This document shows positions 26,196 to 34,217 of a DNA stretch of 58,713 bases, one piece after another. Source of the stretch: an uncultured Muribaculaceae bacterium (GTDB taxonomy: Bacteria; Bacteroidota; Bacteroidia; Bacteroidales; Muribaculaceae). Numbering within the stretch: the stretch's first letter is position 1; every line of letters starts with the position of its first letter. The DNA is taken from assembly GCA_910587185.1 (NCBI GenBank), contig CAJULY010000017.1, positions 1 to 58,713 on the forward strand, given 5' to 3'. Both the position numbers and the translations under genes were made by a program. Below the pieces are notes generated by a model that searched no databases, was not told where the DNA came from, and saw only the letters and a program-made list of their open reading frames with translations.

Positions 26196-27221
26196 TTATA
26201 GGCCTTCGATGTTGTTGATACGGACAACCCATCCGTTGATGACTATCGAGGTGGTGATCCAGTTGCCCTCGTTGAGGAAGAGGATCAGGTTCCAGCGGCT
26301 TTCGCGGTCAAGGAATTCCTGAGGAGCCATGTCGGCGAATTCCTGGCTGCGGAGCAGCTGCAGATATGTTATCAGCGGAATGGAGAGAACTTCGTGGCCG
26401 TCGGAGCGGCGCTTTATAGTCAGGCGCGCATCGGAGCGGGCCATCAGGCGCGATGTGCTGAACTCGGCGAATGCAAGCACCGAGCGGTCGCCGCCGGGAA
26501 CTTCGCCGCCGTTGACCTGTCCCTGGGTCCAGGGCAGATAAGTGAACGTGCCGTTAGCCACCGGAAGGTTCTGCCAGTCGAGAAGAGTGTTGTCGTCAGT
26601 GATTTCAAACGTGTAGTCGCGGTCATTGACCGGAGTTCCGTTGACGTTCTGGAGAAGAATGCGGATGTTGTTGGTGTCCTTCATCATGGGGAGCGTGTAT
26701 TCCTGATAGGCCATCGCCGCTTCCTTGACCTCCACGTCGAGCGCTCCATAAAACAGATGATGGAGCTGCTTGCCGGTGGGGCTATTGAGGATGTCGTCGT
26801 TCATTGCCACCTGCAGCAATTGCATGGGGTCGGCTTCGGAGGGCCCGTTCATGAAATGGAACGAAGCCTGATCGCAAGCCATTCCTCCGTAGGCGAGCAA
26901 CCGGTATTTGCCTTCGGGCAGATCCACGTCCATGCGCCAGTTTTCGTCGGAGAGAAGCTGCGGGTCGGTCACGGTGCGGGTCTCCACGTAGCGTCCCTGC
27001 TCGTCATAGACCAGAAGCGTCAGGCAATGTACCTGCGAGGGGAAAGCGTTGGCGAACTCCATGTTGTAGTCATAGATGAAACGGAGACGCAACCCTTCGG
27101 GACACGGGTCGAGATCATCGTAAATGACACCGCTACACGATGAGAGGCCGGCCAGCCCCGGCGCTATCGCGAGGATAGCGCCGAGAAGCCGGTTTCTGAT
27201 ATTTCGGTTGAAAATTTTCAT
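26196..27221 (-). CDS. FimB/Mfa2-family fimbrial anchor subunit
   Basis: 341 residues with lipobox LSSC (C29) from the start at 27221. FimB/Mfa2 features: CSGVIYDDLDPCPEGLRLRFIYDYNMEFANAF at the N-terminus (quoted only in part as the family signature YDDLDPCP), VHCLTLLVYDEQGRYV, and a C-terminus ending WVVRINNIE. Family members sit in the outer membrane, anchor the fimbria and limit its length. It follows the major subunit by 58 bp and is nearly contiguous with the minor subunit. Its C-terminal WVVR(I/V)NNIE is shared with the major subunit. Confidence 0.88.
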   Translation of the reverse strand: MKIFNRNIRNRLLGAILAIAPGLAGLSSCSGVIYDDLDPCPEGLRLRFIYDYNMEFANAFPSQVHCLTLLVYDEQGRYVETRTVTDPQLLSDENWRMDVDLPEGKYRLLAYGGMACDQASFHFMNGPSEADPMQLLQVAMNDDILNSPTGKQLHHLFYGALDVEVKEAAMAYQEYTLPMMKDTNNIRILLQNVNGTPVNDRDYTFEITDDNTLLDWQNLPVANGTFTYLPWTQGQVNGGEVPGGDRSVLAFAEFSTSRLMARSDARLTIKRRSDGHEVLSIPLITYLQLLRSQEFADMAPQEFLDRESRWNLILFLNEGNWITTSIVINGWVVRINNIEGL

Positions 27222-27251
27222 TGAAATGATTTGGAGTTGAATCATTCCAGA

Positions 27252-27274
27252 CTCTCCCTCAGGTGGGGGAAGAG
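27252..27274 (-). promoter_or_regulatory. Hairpin between the major and anchor subunit genes
   Basis: CTCTCCC and GGGAAGAG (with a one-base bulge) form a stem a few bases past the major-subunit stop on the minus strand, without a following T-run. It could stabilise the upstream mRNA or attenuate read-through and so favour the major subunit. Confidence 0.3.
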
Positions 27275-27279
27275 GCTGA

Positions 27280-29277
27280 TTAGAATTCTATGTTGTTGAC
27301 GCGGACAACCCAGGGAAGAACCTGACAGGTGACAGTGATGTAGATGTCGGAGGATTCGTCGGGGGTGTCGGGTTTCGGTTTGTCAGGGTCGTTTTCGGGA
27401 ATGCGGGGATGTCCGAGCTGCTTGATGCCGGTGACGGCGAGCTTATAAACATTGTTGCGGACAACAGCAAATTCCATCGGGCCCATAATACCGGCCTGAC
27501 CGTTGTCATTGTGACGGTTCCAGTAATAATAGTAGCAATAATATCCGGGACCATCAACATCATCATTGCTGCTCTGATAGATTGTGAAACCTGCACCGGT
27601 GACGGCTGCACGCATGTTTTTGAAAGTTGTCTCATTTTTGTTGGAATTCCAAACATTCCATTTGGTATTTGCGCTGTTTACGTCACACTCGGCATCGGTG
27701 CCGTCCTCATAGTCGGTGTTGCCCCATTTAAAAGAGCCGATCTTACCGTTACCAAACACTGCGAGATACAGAGAATTTGAGCGATTAACGGTGAGTTGGC
27801 CATTTTCATCTTTTTTGGGTATTCCGTTCTCCATCAAGACAGAAGCCTCGATAGCGGCTTGACGTACTTGAGGCCAAGTGAAATAAAGAGTTCCGTTGTA
27901 GGAATAAAGAATAGGATCGGTATCAGGATTACCGGTGATCGCACCATTGACATTATTGAGAGCATTGTAAAGCTCCTCGTTGCCGGTTTGGAGCGCCGTA
28001 GTTCCAATCATCTTGCCTTTGAACACAACGCCTGTAGAGATACCGTTCTGCTGGTTGCTCGGAGTAGCGGGAATGACATTCTCCGAAGCATAACGCCAGA
28101 TCATATATTCTTTATTCTTCCACTCGTCTGACTCCCTATCTTTGAAGTAATTATTAATAACAATTGTATTCCACTTGGATCCGTCCATATATCCATTGTT
28201 CTGGAAGAACGGATTATGATAATATGTATCGAATGCAAAGCTGTAGGATACCGTGCCATCATCAGCAACAGATCGGCCGAAATTGTTTCCAAGCGCGGTA
28301 GTGAATGCATCAGCATTCGGACCAACGACATAGTTAGAGGGAGTTTCGTTACCGCAAATAGCCGCATTAGCATCCAGACCATTAGCAGAAACACGACGGA
28401 GATCATAGAATGACTTAGACACATTCACCATTGACATTTTGGTAAGCTGTACCTGAATGAGGGTTTGCTTTGCTGAGTTGAGCACTACATTATAGGTATA
28501 ATCGCCAAGGGTCGAACCATCCTTGAAGTCGAAACGAGCGGCAGCACGTTCTACTTTGACAGCACCTCGGGGATTCTGCTGATTTGCAGCGGAGTTGTCA
28601 ACTTCGAGCGCGGTTCCGCCATTGTTCATGCCTGAGAGGTCAAAAGCCGTAGCCTCGGTTTTATAATTATCCCATGCAGCGATAGTTGCAGGCAGCTGTC
28701 GAGGAGCCAACGAAGCATTCGCCATAAGGAAGTGATCTTTCTGGCTAATTTCCCTGACATCCTCCGAAACAGTTGTGACATCCTTAAGCCAATCGGTATC
28801 ACCGAGGCCAAGAGTCGGAAATTTAGCCTGCATTGCAGCGGTAGGATTACAAAATACGAACACGTTCACAACGCGGTTTGTAGTCTGTTCATAGTATGTA
28901 TTGAGGCGCGTCTTGTCAATTTTGGCAACTGTCTTATAGGCGTTTGCAGAGGTAATGGGAGTCAGTTTGTCGGAAGTTACGGTTCCTGCAGTGATGAATC
29001 CATTGTCAACGGGATTGGCAAATACAATGATGACATCATTGACATTGTTTTCGTAGTCCTTGCCTACTTCGTTGCCGTCGGTGCTCTGGCCGGGAGACAC
29101 TGTTTCACTGCGTGAACCGCCGGTGCCCGGCATCTGGATGGTCAGGCCCATATAGACGCCTTCACCTTCCTGAGAACCGCCGTTGGGATCGTCACCAACG
29201 AAAGGCTCATCAGAGCTACAAGCTGTCAGCATCAGTGCCGACGCGAGAGCAAAAATACTCTTTCTGATTAATTTCAT
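27280..29277 (-). CDS. Mfa1-family major fimbrial subunit
   Basis: 665 residues with lipobox LTAC (C20). N-domain strands DVIIVFANPV, TVAKIDKTRLNTYYE and NRVVNVFVFCNP, followed by the long insertion-rich C-domain, match Mfa1-type fimbrillins (Mfa1 of Porphyromonas is about 560 residues, so this one is larger). The C-terminal strand (VLPWVVRVNNIEF) is a candidate donor strand for polymerisation after proteolytic removal of the N-terminal strand. Gene position between the DUF3868 gene and the FimB/Mfa2 anchor supports the assignment. Confidence 0.85.
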   Translation of the reverse strand: MKLIRKSIFALASALMLTACSSDEPFVGDDPNGGSQEGEGVYMGLTIQMPGTGGSRSETVSPGQSTDGNEVGKDYENNVNDVIIVFANPVDNGFITAGTVTSDKLTPITSANAYKTVAKIDKTRLNTYYEQTTNRVVNVFVFCNPTAAMQAKFPTLGLGDTDWLKDVTTVSEDVREISQKDHFLMANASLAPRQLPATIAAWDNYKTEATAFDLSGMNNGGTALEVDNSAANQQNPRGAVKVERAAARFDFKDGSTLGDYTYNVVLNSAKQTLIQVQLTKMSMVNVSKSFYDLRRVSANGLDANAAICGNETPSNYVVGPNADAFTTALGNNFGRSVADDGTVSYSFAFDTYYHNPFFQNNGYMDGSKWNTIVINNYFKDRESDEWKNKEYMIWRYASENVIPATPSNQQNGISTGVVFKGKMIGTTALQTGNEELYNALNNVNGAITGNPDTDPILYSYNGTLYFTWPQVRQAAIEASVLMENGIPKKDENGQLTVNRSNSLYLAVFGNGKIGSFKWGNTDYEDGTDAECDVNSANTKWNVWNSNKNETTFKNMRAAVTGAGFTIYQSSNDDVDGPGYYCYYYYWNRHNDNGQAGIMGPMEFAVVRNNVYKLAVTGIKQLGHPRIPENDPDKPKPDTPDESSDIYITVTCQVLPWVVRVNNIEF

Positions 29278-29318
29278 GTGTTGATTTGTTTAATGTTTAT
29301 TTATACTTGTTATATCTC

Positions 29319-30761
29319 TCAATTTTCAATCAATTCTATTTTGCCGTCAGCAAAGCGCTTCATTTCGGCCATCTCGTCAAGAGCCGCCTTAGCCTTGTCG
29401 CAGCCGAGGGTCGCGGCTTTGCGGAAATAGCTTTCGGCAAGGGCGTAGTCCTTTTGGAGCGCTGCAAGCACGCCCAGTGAATACTCGACATCGGCGCCGG
29501 CGCCGGCTTTCGACAGATAGCGGGCCGCACGGGCATACTCTCCGCGGCGCATGGCGGAGTTGGCCGCGTTGAGATTGGCTACCTTATTGTCGGGATACAT
29601 GCGGACGGCCGTCTCGAAGACCTCGTTGTATTCCTCGCTGCCTTCCTCCATGCTCTGGGCGGCGCGGTAGAATTCCTCGGGCGAGAGTTTCTGCGGTGCT
29701 GTGCGGAGCACTGCGAGAATCTCCTCGAGCGAGGTGTATTTGCGGACATTGTAGTTGATCACGTAGTCGGAGTGGCGCAGCGAAGGATAGACGGTGCGGA
29801 GAAGGAAGTCATAGTCGGCGGGATAGGTCGCCTTGAGCTTCGCGTCCTTGGCATCGGGTTCGAGCGGCGAGTCGATGATAGCCAGGATCGCAGTGCGGTT
29901 GGCGAGCGAAGAGCCTTCGACATATTTTTTCAGCCCGGGCCAGTCTTCGGGAAGGAAGTCGGTGCGGATGAATCCCGGAGCGAAATGATAGAGGTTCTCC
30001 ACATATTGCTTCAGCGTTGCCGTTCGGCCCTTGGCCAGACGGACGTTGTTGTCGTAGGGACCTTCGGGCGAGGCGAAACCTTTGATGAATATGGAGGTGA
30101 TGGTTATGTCCTTGTCGCCGCGCACGGAGTCGATGGTGCCGGTGATTTTGCGCAGTTCGGCGGGGTTGGTCATATAGTCGGGGTAAAGCTCTGTCCGGTT
30201 CACGGGGAAGTTGACGAAAGCCGAGCCTTCGAGCTTGAATTCCTTGACGCCGCTGTCGAGAGGGGTGACGTAGGAGAAAACGGGCTCGTAGGTCACACGA
30301 CGCACACGGGCCACGGGGTCGGAATACTCGGAGAGGACGGCGGAGCAGCATCCGCACTGACGCGAGTTGAGTTTCAGAGTGGCGTCAGTCATCCACGGTT
30401 TCCGGGCCACGGAACCGCTGTAGGTGACGACGGCGTTCTTGCCGGCGCGGACCATTTCGGCGCCGTCGAGATCATCGTTGCGCAGGTGGGCGTAGTAGAG
30501 GTTGCGGCCGGAAATGACCACGGGCTCGAGCTCCACTGAGTCGGCACCGTTGGCGGCGACGAGGGTCGGGGTTATCCAGAATTCGCGGTCCTTCGAGGCT
30601 TTCAGACGCGAGGCGTCGAGGGTCATTGCGACCGTCATCCGCTCGCCGGCGGGTGAAAGCTCTATTGCCGTTACGGGCAACGATCGGTTTATGATGCGCT
30701 GGGCGCAGAGGTCAGAGGCCGCAACGGAGAGCAGGCACAGGGCGACATATATTTTCTTCAT
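29319..30761 (-). CDS. DUF3868 / OmpA-like periplasmic protein of the fimbrial locus
   Basis: 480 residues with a signal peptide (to about residue 20). The first half carries the DUF3868 region (RSLPVTAIELSPAGERMTVAMT, GCCSAVLSEY). The middle has an OmpA-like peptidoglycan-binding segment (KDITITSIFIKGFASPEGPY, NVRLAKGRTATLKQYV). The last 130 residues are TPR-like (EYNEVFETAVRMYPDNKVANLNAA). DUF3868/DUF3575 pairs commonly accompany Bacteroidetes fimbrial genes and are presumed envelope scaffolds; mechanism unknown. A 12-bp gap separates it from the DUF3575 gene upstream. Confidence 0.8.
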   Translation of the reverse strand: MKKIYVALCLLSVAASDLCAQRIINRSLPVTAIELSPAGERMTVAMTLDASRLKASKDREFWITPTLVAANGADSVELEPVVISGRNLYYAHLRNDDLDGAEMVRAGKNAVVTYSGSVARKPWMTDATLKLNSRQCGCCSAVLSEYSDPVARVRRVTYEPVFSYVTPLDSGVKEFKLEGSAFVNFPVNRTELYPDYMTNPAELRKITGTIDSVRGDKDITITSIFIKGFASPEGPYDNNVRLAKGRTATLKQYVENLYHFAPGFIRTDFLPEDWPGLKKYVEGSSLANRTAILAIIDSPLEPDAKDAKLKATYPADYDFLLRTVYPSLRHSDYVINYNVRKYTSLEEILAVLRTAPQKLSPEEFYRAAQSMEEGSEEYNEVFETAVRMYPDNKVANLNAANSAMRRGEYARAARYLSKAGAGADVEYSLGVLAALQKDYALAESYFRKAATLGCDKAKAALDEMAEMKRFADGKIELIEN

Positions 30762-30773
30762 GACGGAATGCGG

Positions 30774-31358
30774 TTAAAAGAGATAGACGATGTTGATGGC
30801 GGCTTTTGTAGGGCCTACGTAGTTGTGAGATTTGTCACTCTCGATTTTGTCGCCGCAATGGGTACAGGGATAGCGGTCGAAGCGGGTGTAGGAGTAACCG
30901 AATCCTATCTCCCCTTCGAGATTCCAGTGCTTTCCGAGAATCCAGGCATAGCCGTAGCTGACTCCCCCTCCTGCAAACCAGCCCTGATAACGGCTATCGC
31001 GGAGCTTCGAGAAGTCTGTGCCGAGAAATTTGATGTCGTTGTGGAGGCCGCCGATGTTGTATTGGCCGCCGTGGAGATGGAATCCCACAAAGTGGCCGGC
31101 GAAACGGTTGCAGAACCAGTAACGCGCGCCGGGCTGCACCATCCAGTGTTTCCAGCGGCGCTGATGGCTTAACGTCCAGGCGTTGAAACTTGCGGGAACG
31201 TCGAGAGTCCATTTCGGCGCGAGACCGATCTCCACTCCTGCATTGACATTGAGCAGAGCATCACCGGCCAGATTGTTTTTTAGTGCCACTTTCTGCCCCA
31301 TTGCGGCAGACGCCATCGACAGAGCGAGGCATAGCATCAGATATTTGACGGTGTTCAT
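30774..31358 (-). CDS. DUF3575 outer-membrane beta-barrel-like protein
   Basis: 194 residues from the ATG at 31358, signal peptide ending about ...AAMGQ. The DUF3575 pattern is clear: VALKNNLAGDALLNVNAGVE, WTLDVPASFNAWTL, RYWFCNRFAGHFVG, and a C-terminus ending in aromatic F (INIVYLF), as expected of an outer-membrane barrel. First gene of the fimbrial operon, so it would be the most directly affected by promoter events at the C9 tract about 190-230 bp upstream. Confidence 0.85.
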   Translation of the reverse strand: MNTVKYLMLCLALSMASAAMGQKVALKNNLAGDALLNVNAGVEIGLAPKWTLDVPASFNAWTLSHQRRWKHWMVQPGARYWFCNRFAGHFVGFHLHGGQYNIGGLHNDIKFLGTDFSKLRDSRYQGWFAGGGVSYGYAWILGKHWNLEGEIGFGYSYTRFDRYPCTHCGDKIESDKSHNYVGPTKAAINIVYLF

Positions 31359-31457
31359 CTTGATGTGGAAAGATGAGAGAAACAAACCTGATAGCGAGCC
31401 ACTAAGGCACACTACGGTTTACGACAACTCATCTGTGTGGATATAATTACAAAATGG

Positions 31458-31517
31458 TTAATAAATCTTCAAAAGCGCATGCTTCATCCGGAGAGCGATT
31501 TGCCTGTGTTTTTTCAT
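31458..31517 (-). CDS. Possible 19-residue leader peptide ahead of the fimbrial operon
   Basis: A short frame MKKHRQIALRMKHALLKIY begins about 25 nt past the predicted fimbrial transcription start and is very basic. There is no ribosome-binding evidence. It may be chance, but its position in the leader is what a leader peptide would have. Confidence 0.2.
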   Translation of the reverse strand: MKKHRQIALRMKHALLKIY

Positions 31518-31545
31518 AACTCGTACTCCCAATGGATACGCGATG

Positions 31546-31553
31546 CAAAAATA
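31546..31553 (-). promoter_or_regulatory. -7 box of the fimbrial operon
   Basis: Minus strand TATTTTTG. The expected -33 position (31573-31577) reads TAAA-type sequence directly adjacent to the nine-base tract, so no canonical -33 box is present. Confidence 0.45.
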
Positions 31554-31576
31554 GTATTTAGGAACCTTAATTTTTA

Positions 31577-31585
31577 CCCCCCCCC
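31577..31585. repeat. Homopolymeric C9 tract beside the fimbrial -33 position
   Basis: Nine C on the plus strand preceded by TTTTTA; on the minus strand a G9 run ending 23 bp upstream of the -7 box. Length changes would alter the region just upstream of the polymerase site. Confidence 0.8.
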
Positions 31586-31730
31586 ATTTAATTTTTGTTA
31601 ATTTTACGTTAATAAAACAAAACAAGAATCTCATTGGTCGATTTTTTACATTTTTATAGCAAAAACTTGCAAAATCTTTTCGAGGGAAAAATTTGTTTAA
31701 AATTACGTGATGCACGAAGCCTCACCTAAG

Positions 31731-31780
31731 AACTGATTTAAACTTATTTCAAAATGTTAATTCAGAACTGACGATCAGTT
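31731..31780. mobile_element. MITE-like element, internally deleted copy
   Basis: 43 bp (31731-31773) match the element at 12161 with one mismatch, core GTTAATTCAGAACTGACG. The sequence then jumps to ATCAGTT, the outer end of the right terminal repeat, so the copy equals the intact one minus 35 bp. Its outer heptamers AACTGAT and ATCAGTT remain inverted. It lies 20 bp upstream of the efflux chimera. Confidence 0.55.
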
Positions 31781-31799
31781 CAACGAATATCAATTTTTT

Positions 31800-33679
31800 A
31801 TGCGCCCGTTTTCAACATTCCTCTTTCTCTCCGCCATGTTCCTCTCTTACGGCGCCCAGAACGCCGCCGCGACCGTTCCCGCGGCCGCCGATGTGGCCGA
31901 TTCCATTCCCGGCAGGTGGCAGTATATCAGCGAAAACATGCAGACGCTTCCTGTCGATGACTCCGCGACAAGAAAGTCTCAGGCAACTTTTTCATCTTCC
32001 GCTGGTTCAACAAAGGTTTCGCGGCCACACTTGCGGCATATATGAAGATTGTAGGCGCATTCCTGCGGCGTCCGCTGGTGGCGATAGCATGTTATTTCAT
32101 CATCTGTGCCATCGCCTTCTGGGGCTTCCTGAAAATGCCGTCATCCTACATTCCGGAAGAGGATATGGGATATTTCATGGGATCCGTGCAGCTCCCGACG
32201 GGCGCATCTCTCGACCGCACCCAGAAAGTGCTCGACCAGGTGACTGAAAGACTGGAAAAGATACCGGAGGTCGAAGATGTGATCTCCATAGCCGGGTTCT
32301 CGTTTCTCGGAGGAGGGTCCAGCAGCAACTTAGGGGCGCTCAACGTGATCCTCAAGCCATGGAGCGAACGCAAAGGGAAGGGAGAGGATGTTGAATCCGT
32401 CATAAAACGCATGGAGGAATCATGCGCGGACATTCAGGAAGCCATTATTTTCGGGATGAATCCACCATCCATTCCCGGTCTCGGACTTGCCTCCGGAGTC
32501 GAAATGCAGCTTCTCGACATAAACAATCTCGGCGCATCGCAGATGAAGCAGGCACTCGCGGCGGTAACAGCAGCCGCTGAAAAGGATCCGCGCATCGCAT
32601 CGGTGACCTCATTGTATCAAGGCACCGTCCCGCAATACAAGCTCAACATAGACCGTGAGAAAGCCAAGCTGGAAGGATTGACGCTTGCCGACATCTATTC
32701 GACGCTGGCCTCATACACGGGCAGCGATTATGTCAATGAATTCAACGATTTCGGCCGCGCCTACGAGGTGCTTATGGCCGACGACGAGTCTTCCCGCGCC
32801 CGCATCGGCGACATAATGAGGCTTTCGGTGCGCAATGCCGACGGCGACCTCGTTCCCTTCGCCTCGTTCATGACGGTAGAACCCGTCATGGGAGAGCCGA
32901 CGGTCAATCGCTACAACATGTACCGGACAGCATCGCTGACGGCGACGCCGACCCACGGAACAAGTTCGGGCATCGCCATCAAAGCGATGGAGGAGATTGT
33001 CAAGGAAGAGCTCGGACAACAATACTCCTACGCATGGACAGGCGAGGCTTATCAGGAAACACGCGGAGGAACCACGATCTCGGCCGTCATGCTGTTTGCC
33101 GTCATCATCACCCTTCTCGTCCTTGCGGCCCAGTATGAAAGCCTCACCGACCCGATAGCTGTGGTCATCTCGATGCCCACGGCCATTCTCGGAACCGTCA
33201 TAGGCTGTCTTATCATGGGCCAGAGCATCAGCATCTACACCCAGATTGGCATAATACTTCTCCTGGGTCTGTCGGCCAAAAACGCCATCCTCATCGTTGA
33301 ATACGCCATGGATTTCCGCAAGCAGGGCAACAACATACGGCAGGCGGCTCTCGATGCGGGACAGATCCGTTTCCGCCCCATCATGATGACCGCGTTTGCC
33401 TTCGTGTTCGGAGTGATGCCTATGCTGTTCGCCACGGGCGCCGGCGCGGCAAGCCGAATAGCTCTCGGCTCGGCAGTTGTGTTCGGCATGGCCGTGAACG
33501 CTATAGTCGGCACTCTCTTCGTCCCGAACTTCTGGGAACTTCTCGAACGTTTCCGCGAGAAATATCTCGCCCGCATCTTCTCCGCCGATCCTTCGTCAGT
33601 GAAAAAGGTCACGACATCCGCCGCTACCCCCACCTCTGACAAAGAGCCTCAGGAGCCTGCAAACAACGACAACTCTTAA
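31800..33679 (+). pseudogene. Deletion chimera: outer-membrane efflux protein start joined to the C-terminal half of an RND pump
   Basis: From 31800 the frame encodes a signal peptide and PGRWQYISENMQTLPVDD, the typical start of a TolC/NodT-type efflux outer-membrane protein. Near 31957-31967 it breaks, and in another frame the sequence continues LRDKKVSGNFFIFRWFNKGF then KIVGAFLRRPL, the junction before helix TM7 of an RND transporter. From 32042 a 545-residue open frame covers TM7-TM12 and the second porter domain (GGTTISAVMLFAVIITLLVL, LLGLSAKNAILIVEYA, FRPIMMTAFAFVFGVMPMLF). The rest of the outer-membrane protein, presumably a membrane-fusion gene, and the first half of the pump are missing. 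A frame-2 stop at 31958-31960 prevents a fused protein. The half-pump frame itself is intact, so the event may be recent. Confidence 0.85.
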
Positions 33680-33700
33680 CCGGACTGAAAAGTATTATTA

Positions 33701-33735
33701 GAGAGCCGCGAAGATGACAGTGCGGCTCTCTTATT
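33701..33735 (+). terminator. Intrinsic terminator after the RND remnant
   Basis: GAGAGCCGC (33701-33709) and GCGGCTCTC (33722-33730) with a 12-nt loop, followed by TTATTTTATTT. It may also serve the convergent minus-strand gene ending at 33736. Confidence 0.85.
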
Positions 33736-34209
33736 TTATTTCATCTGCTCTCTGATGTAGCGGACCATTTCGTCGGGGTTCTCGCAACCGAGCACATATT
33801 TGTCGCCGTTTTTCAGCCTGATGAGAAAACAATCGGAAGCTTTGCCGTAAAAGGCATAGTAGCGGCCAATGTCTCCTTCCTTGAAAATGCCCCAGTAGCC
33901 CATGAATCCGCCTGAGCCTAATATCCTGAGGGAACCCATTGTCGGCTGAAACAGTTCTGCGCTTTCAATATTGCGGACAAGGATTTTCTTTTTCTTCAAC
34001 AGGCTGCCAAGAATTACATAATCCCTGTCGGCTCTAATGTAAGCGACACCGAAGAGCAAACCGCAAATGATCAACAGAACATAGATCGAGAGCACTGTGA
34101 AAAAGACCGGTTTTTCATTGACCGATACAATGCAACAGATGAACAGCGCTGCGAAAACCGCGGTAGTCAATCCCGTCACATATCGGCTATATCTGATTTT
34201 TGATTTCAT
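33736..34209 (-). CDS. PH-domain-like membrane protein
   Basis: 157 residues: two membrane helices (about 10-30 and 36-58), then a small beta domain with the bacterial PH-like pattern (DYVILGSLLKKKKILVRNIESAEL, YYAFYGKASDCFLIRLKNGDKYVLG) and a final helix. Such proteins are usually small inner-membrane proteins of unknown role. It starts 8 bp after the stop of the transglutaminase gene and is likely its operon partner. Confidence 0.6.
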   Translation of the reverse strand: MKSKIRYSRYVTGLTTAVFAALFICCIVSVNEKPVFFTVLSIYVLLIICGLLFGVAYIRADRDYVILGSLLKKKKILVRNIESAELFQPTMGSLRILGSGGFMGYWGIFKEGDIGRYYAFYGKASDCFLIRLKNGDKYVLGCENPDEMVRYIREQMK

Positions 34210-34217
34210 ATCTTAGA

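Noticed and set aside
31458..31715. 85-codon minus-strand frame over the C9 tract
   Set aside because: Crosses the predicted fimbrial promoter and has no protein-like pattern; only its last 19 codons are kept as a weak leader-peptide candidate.
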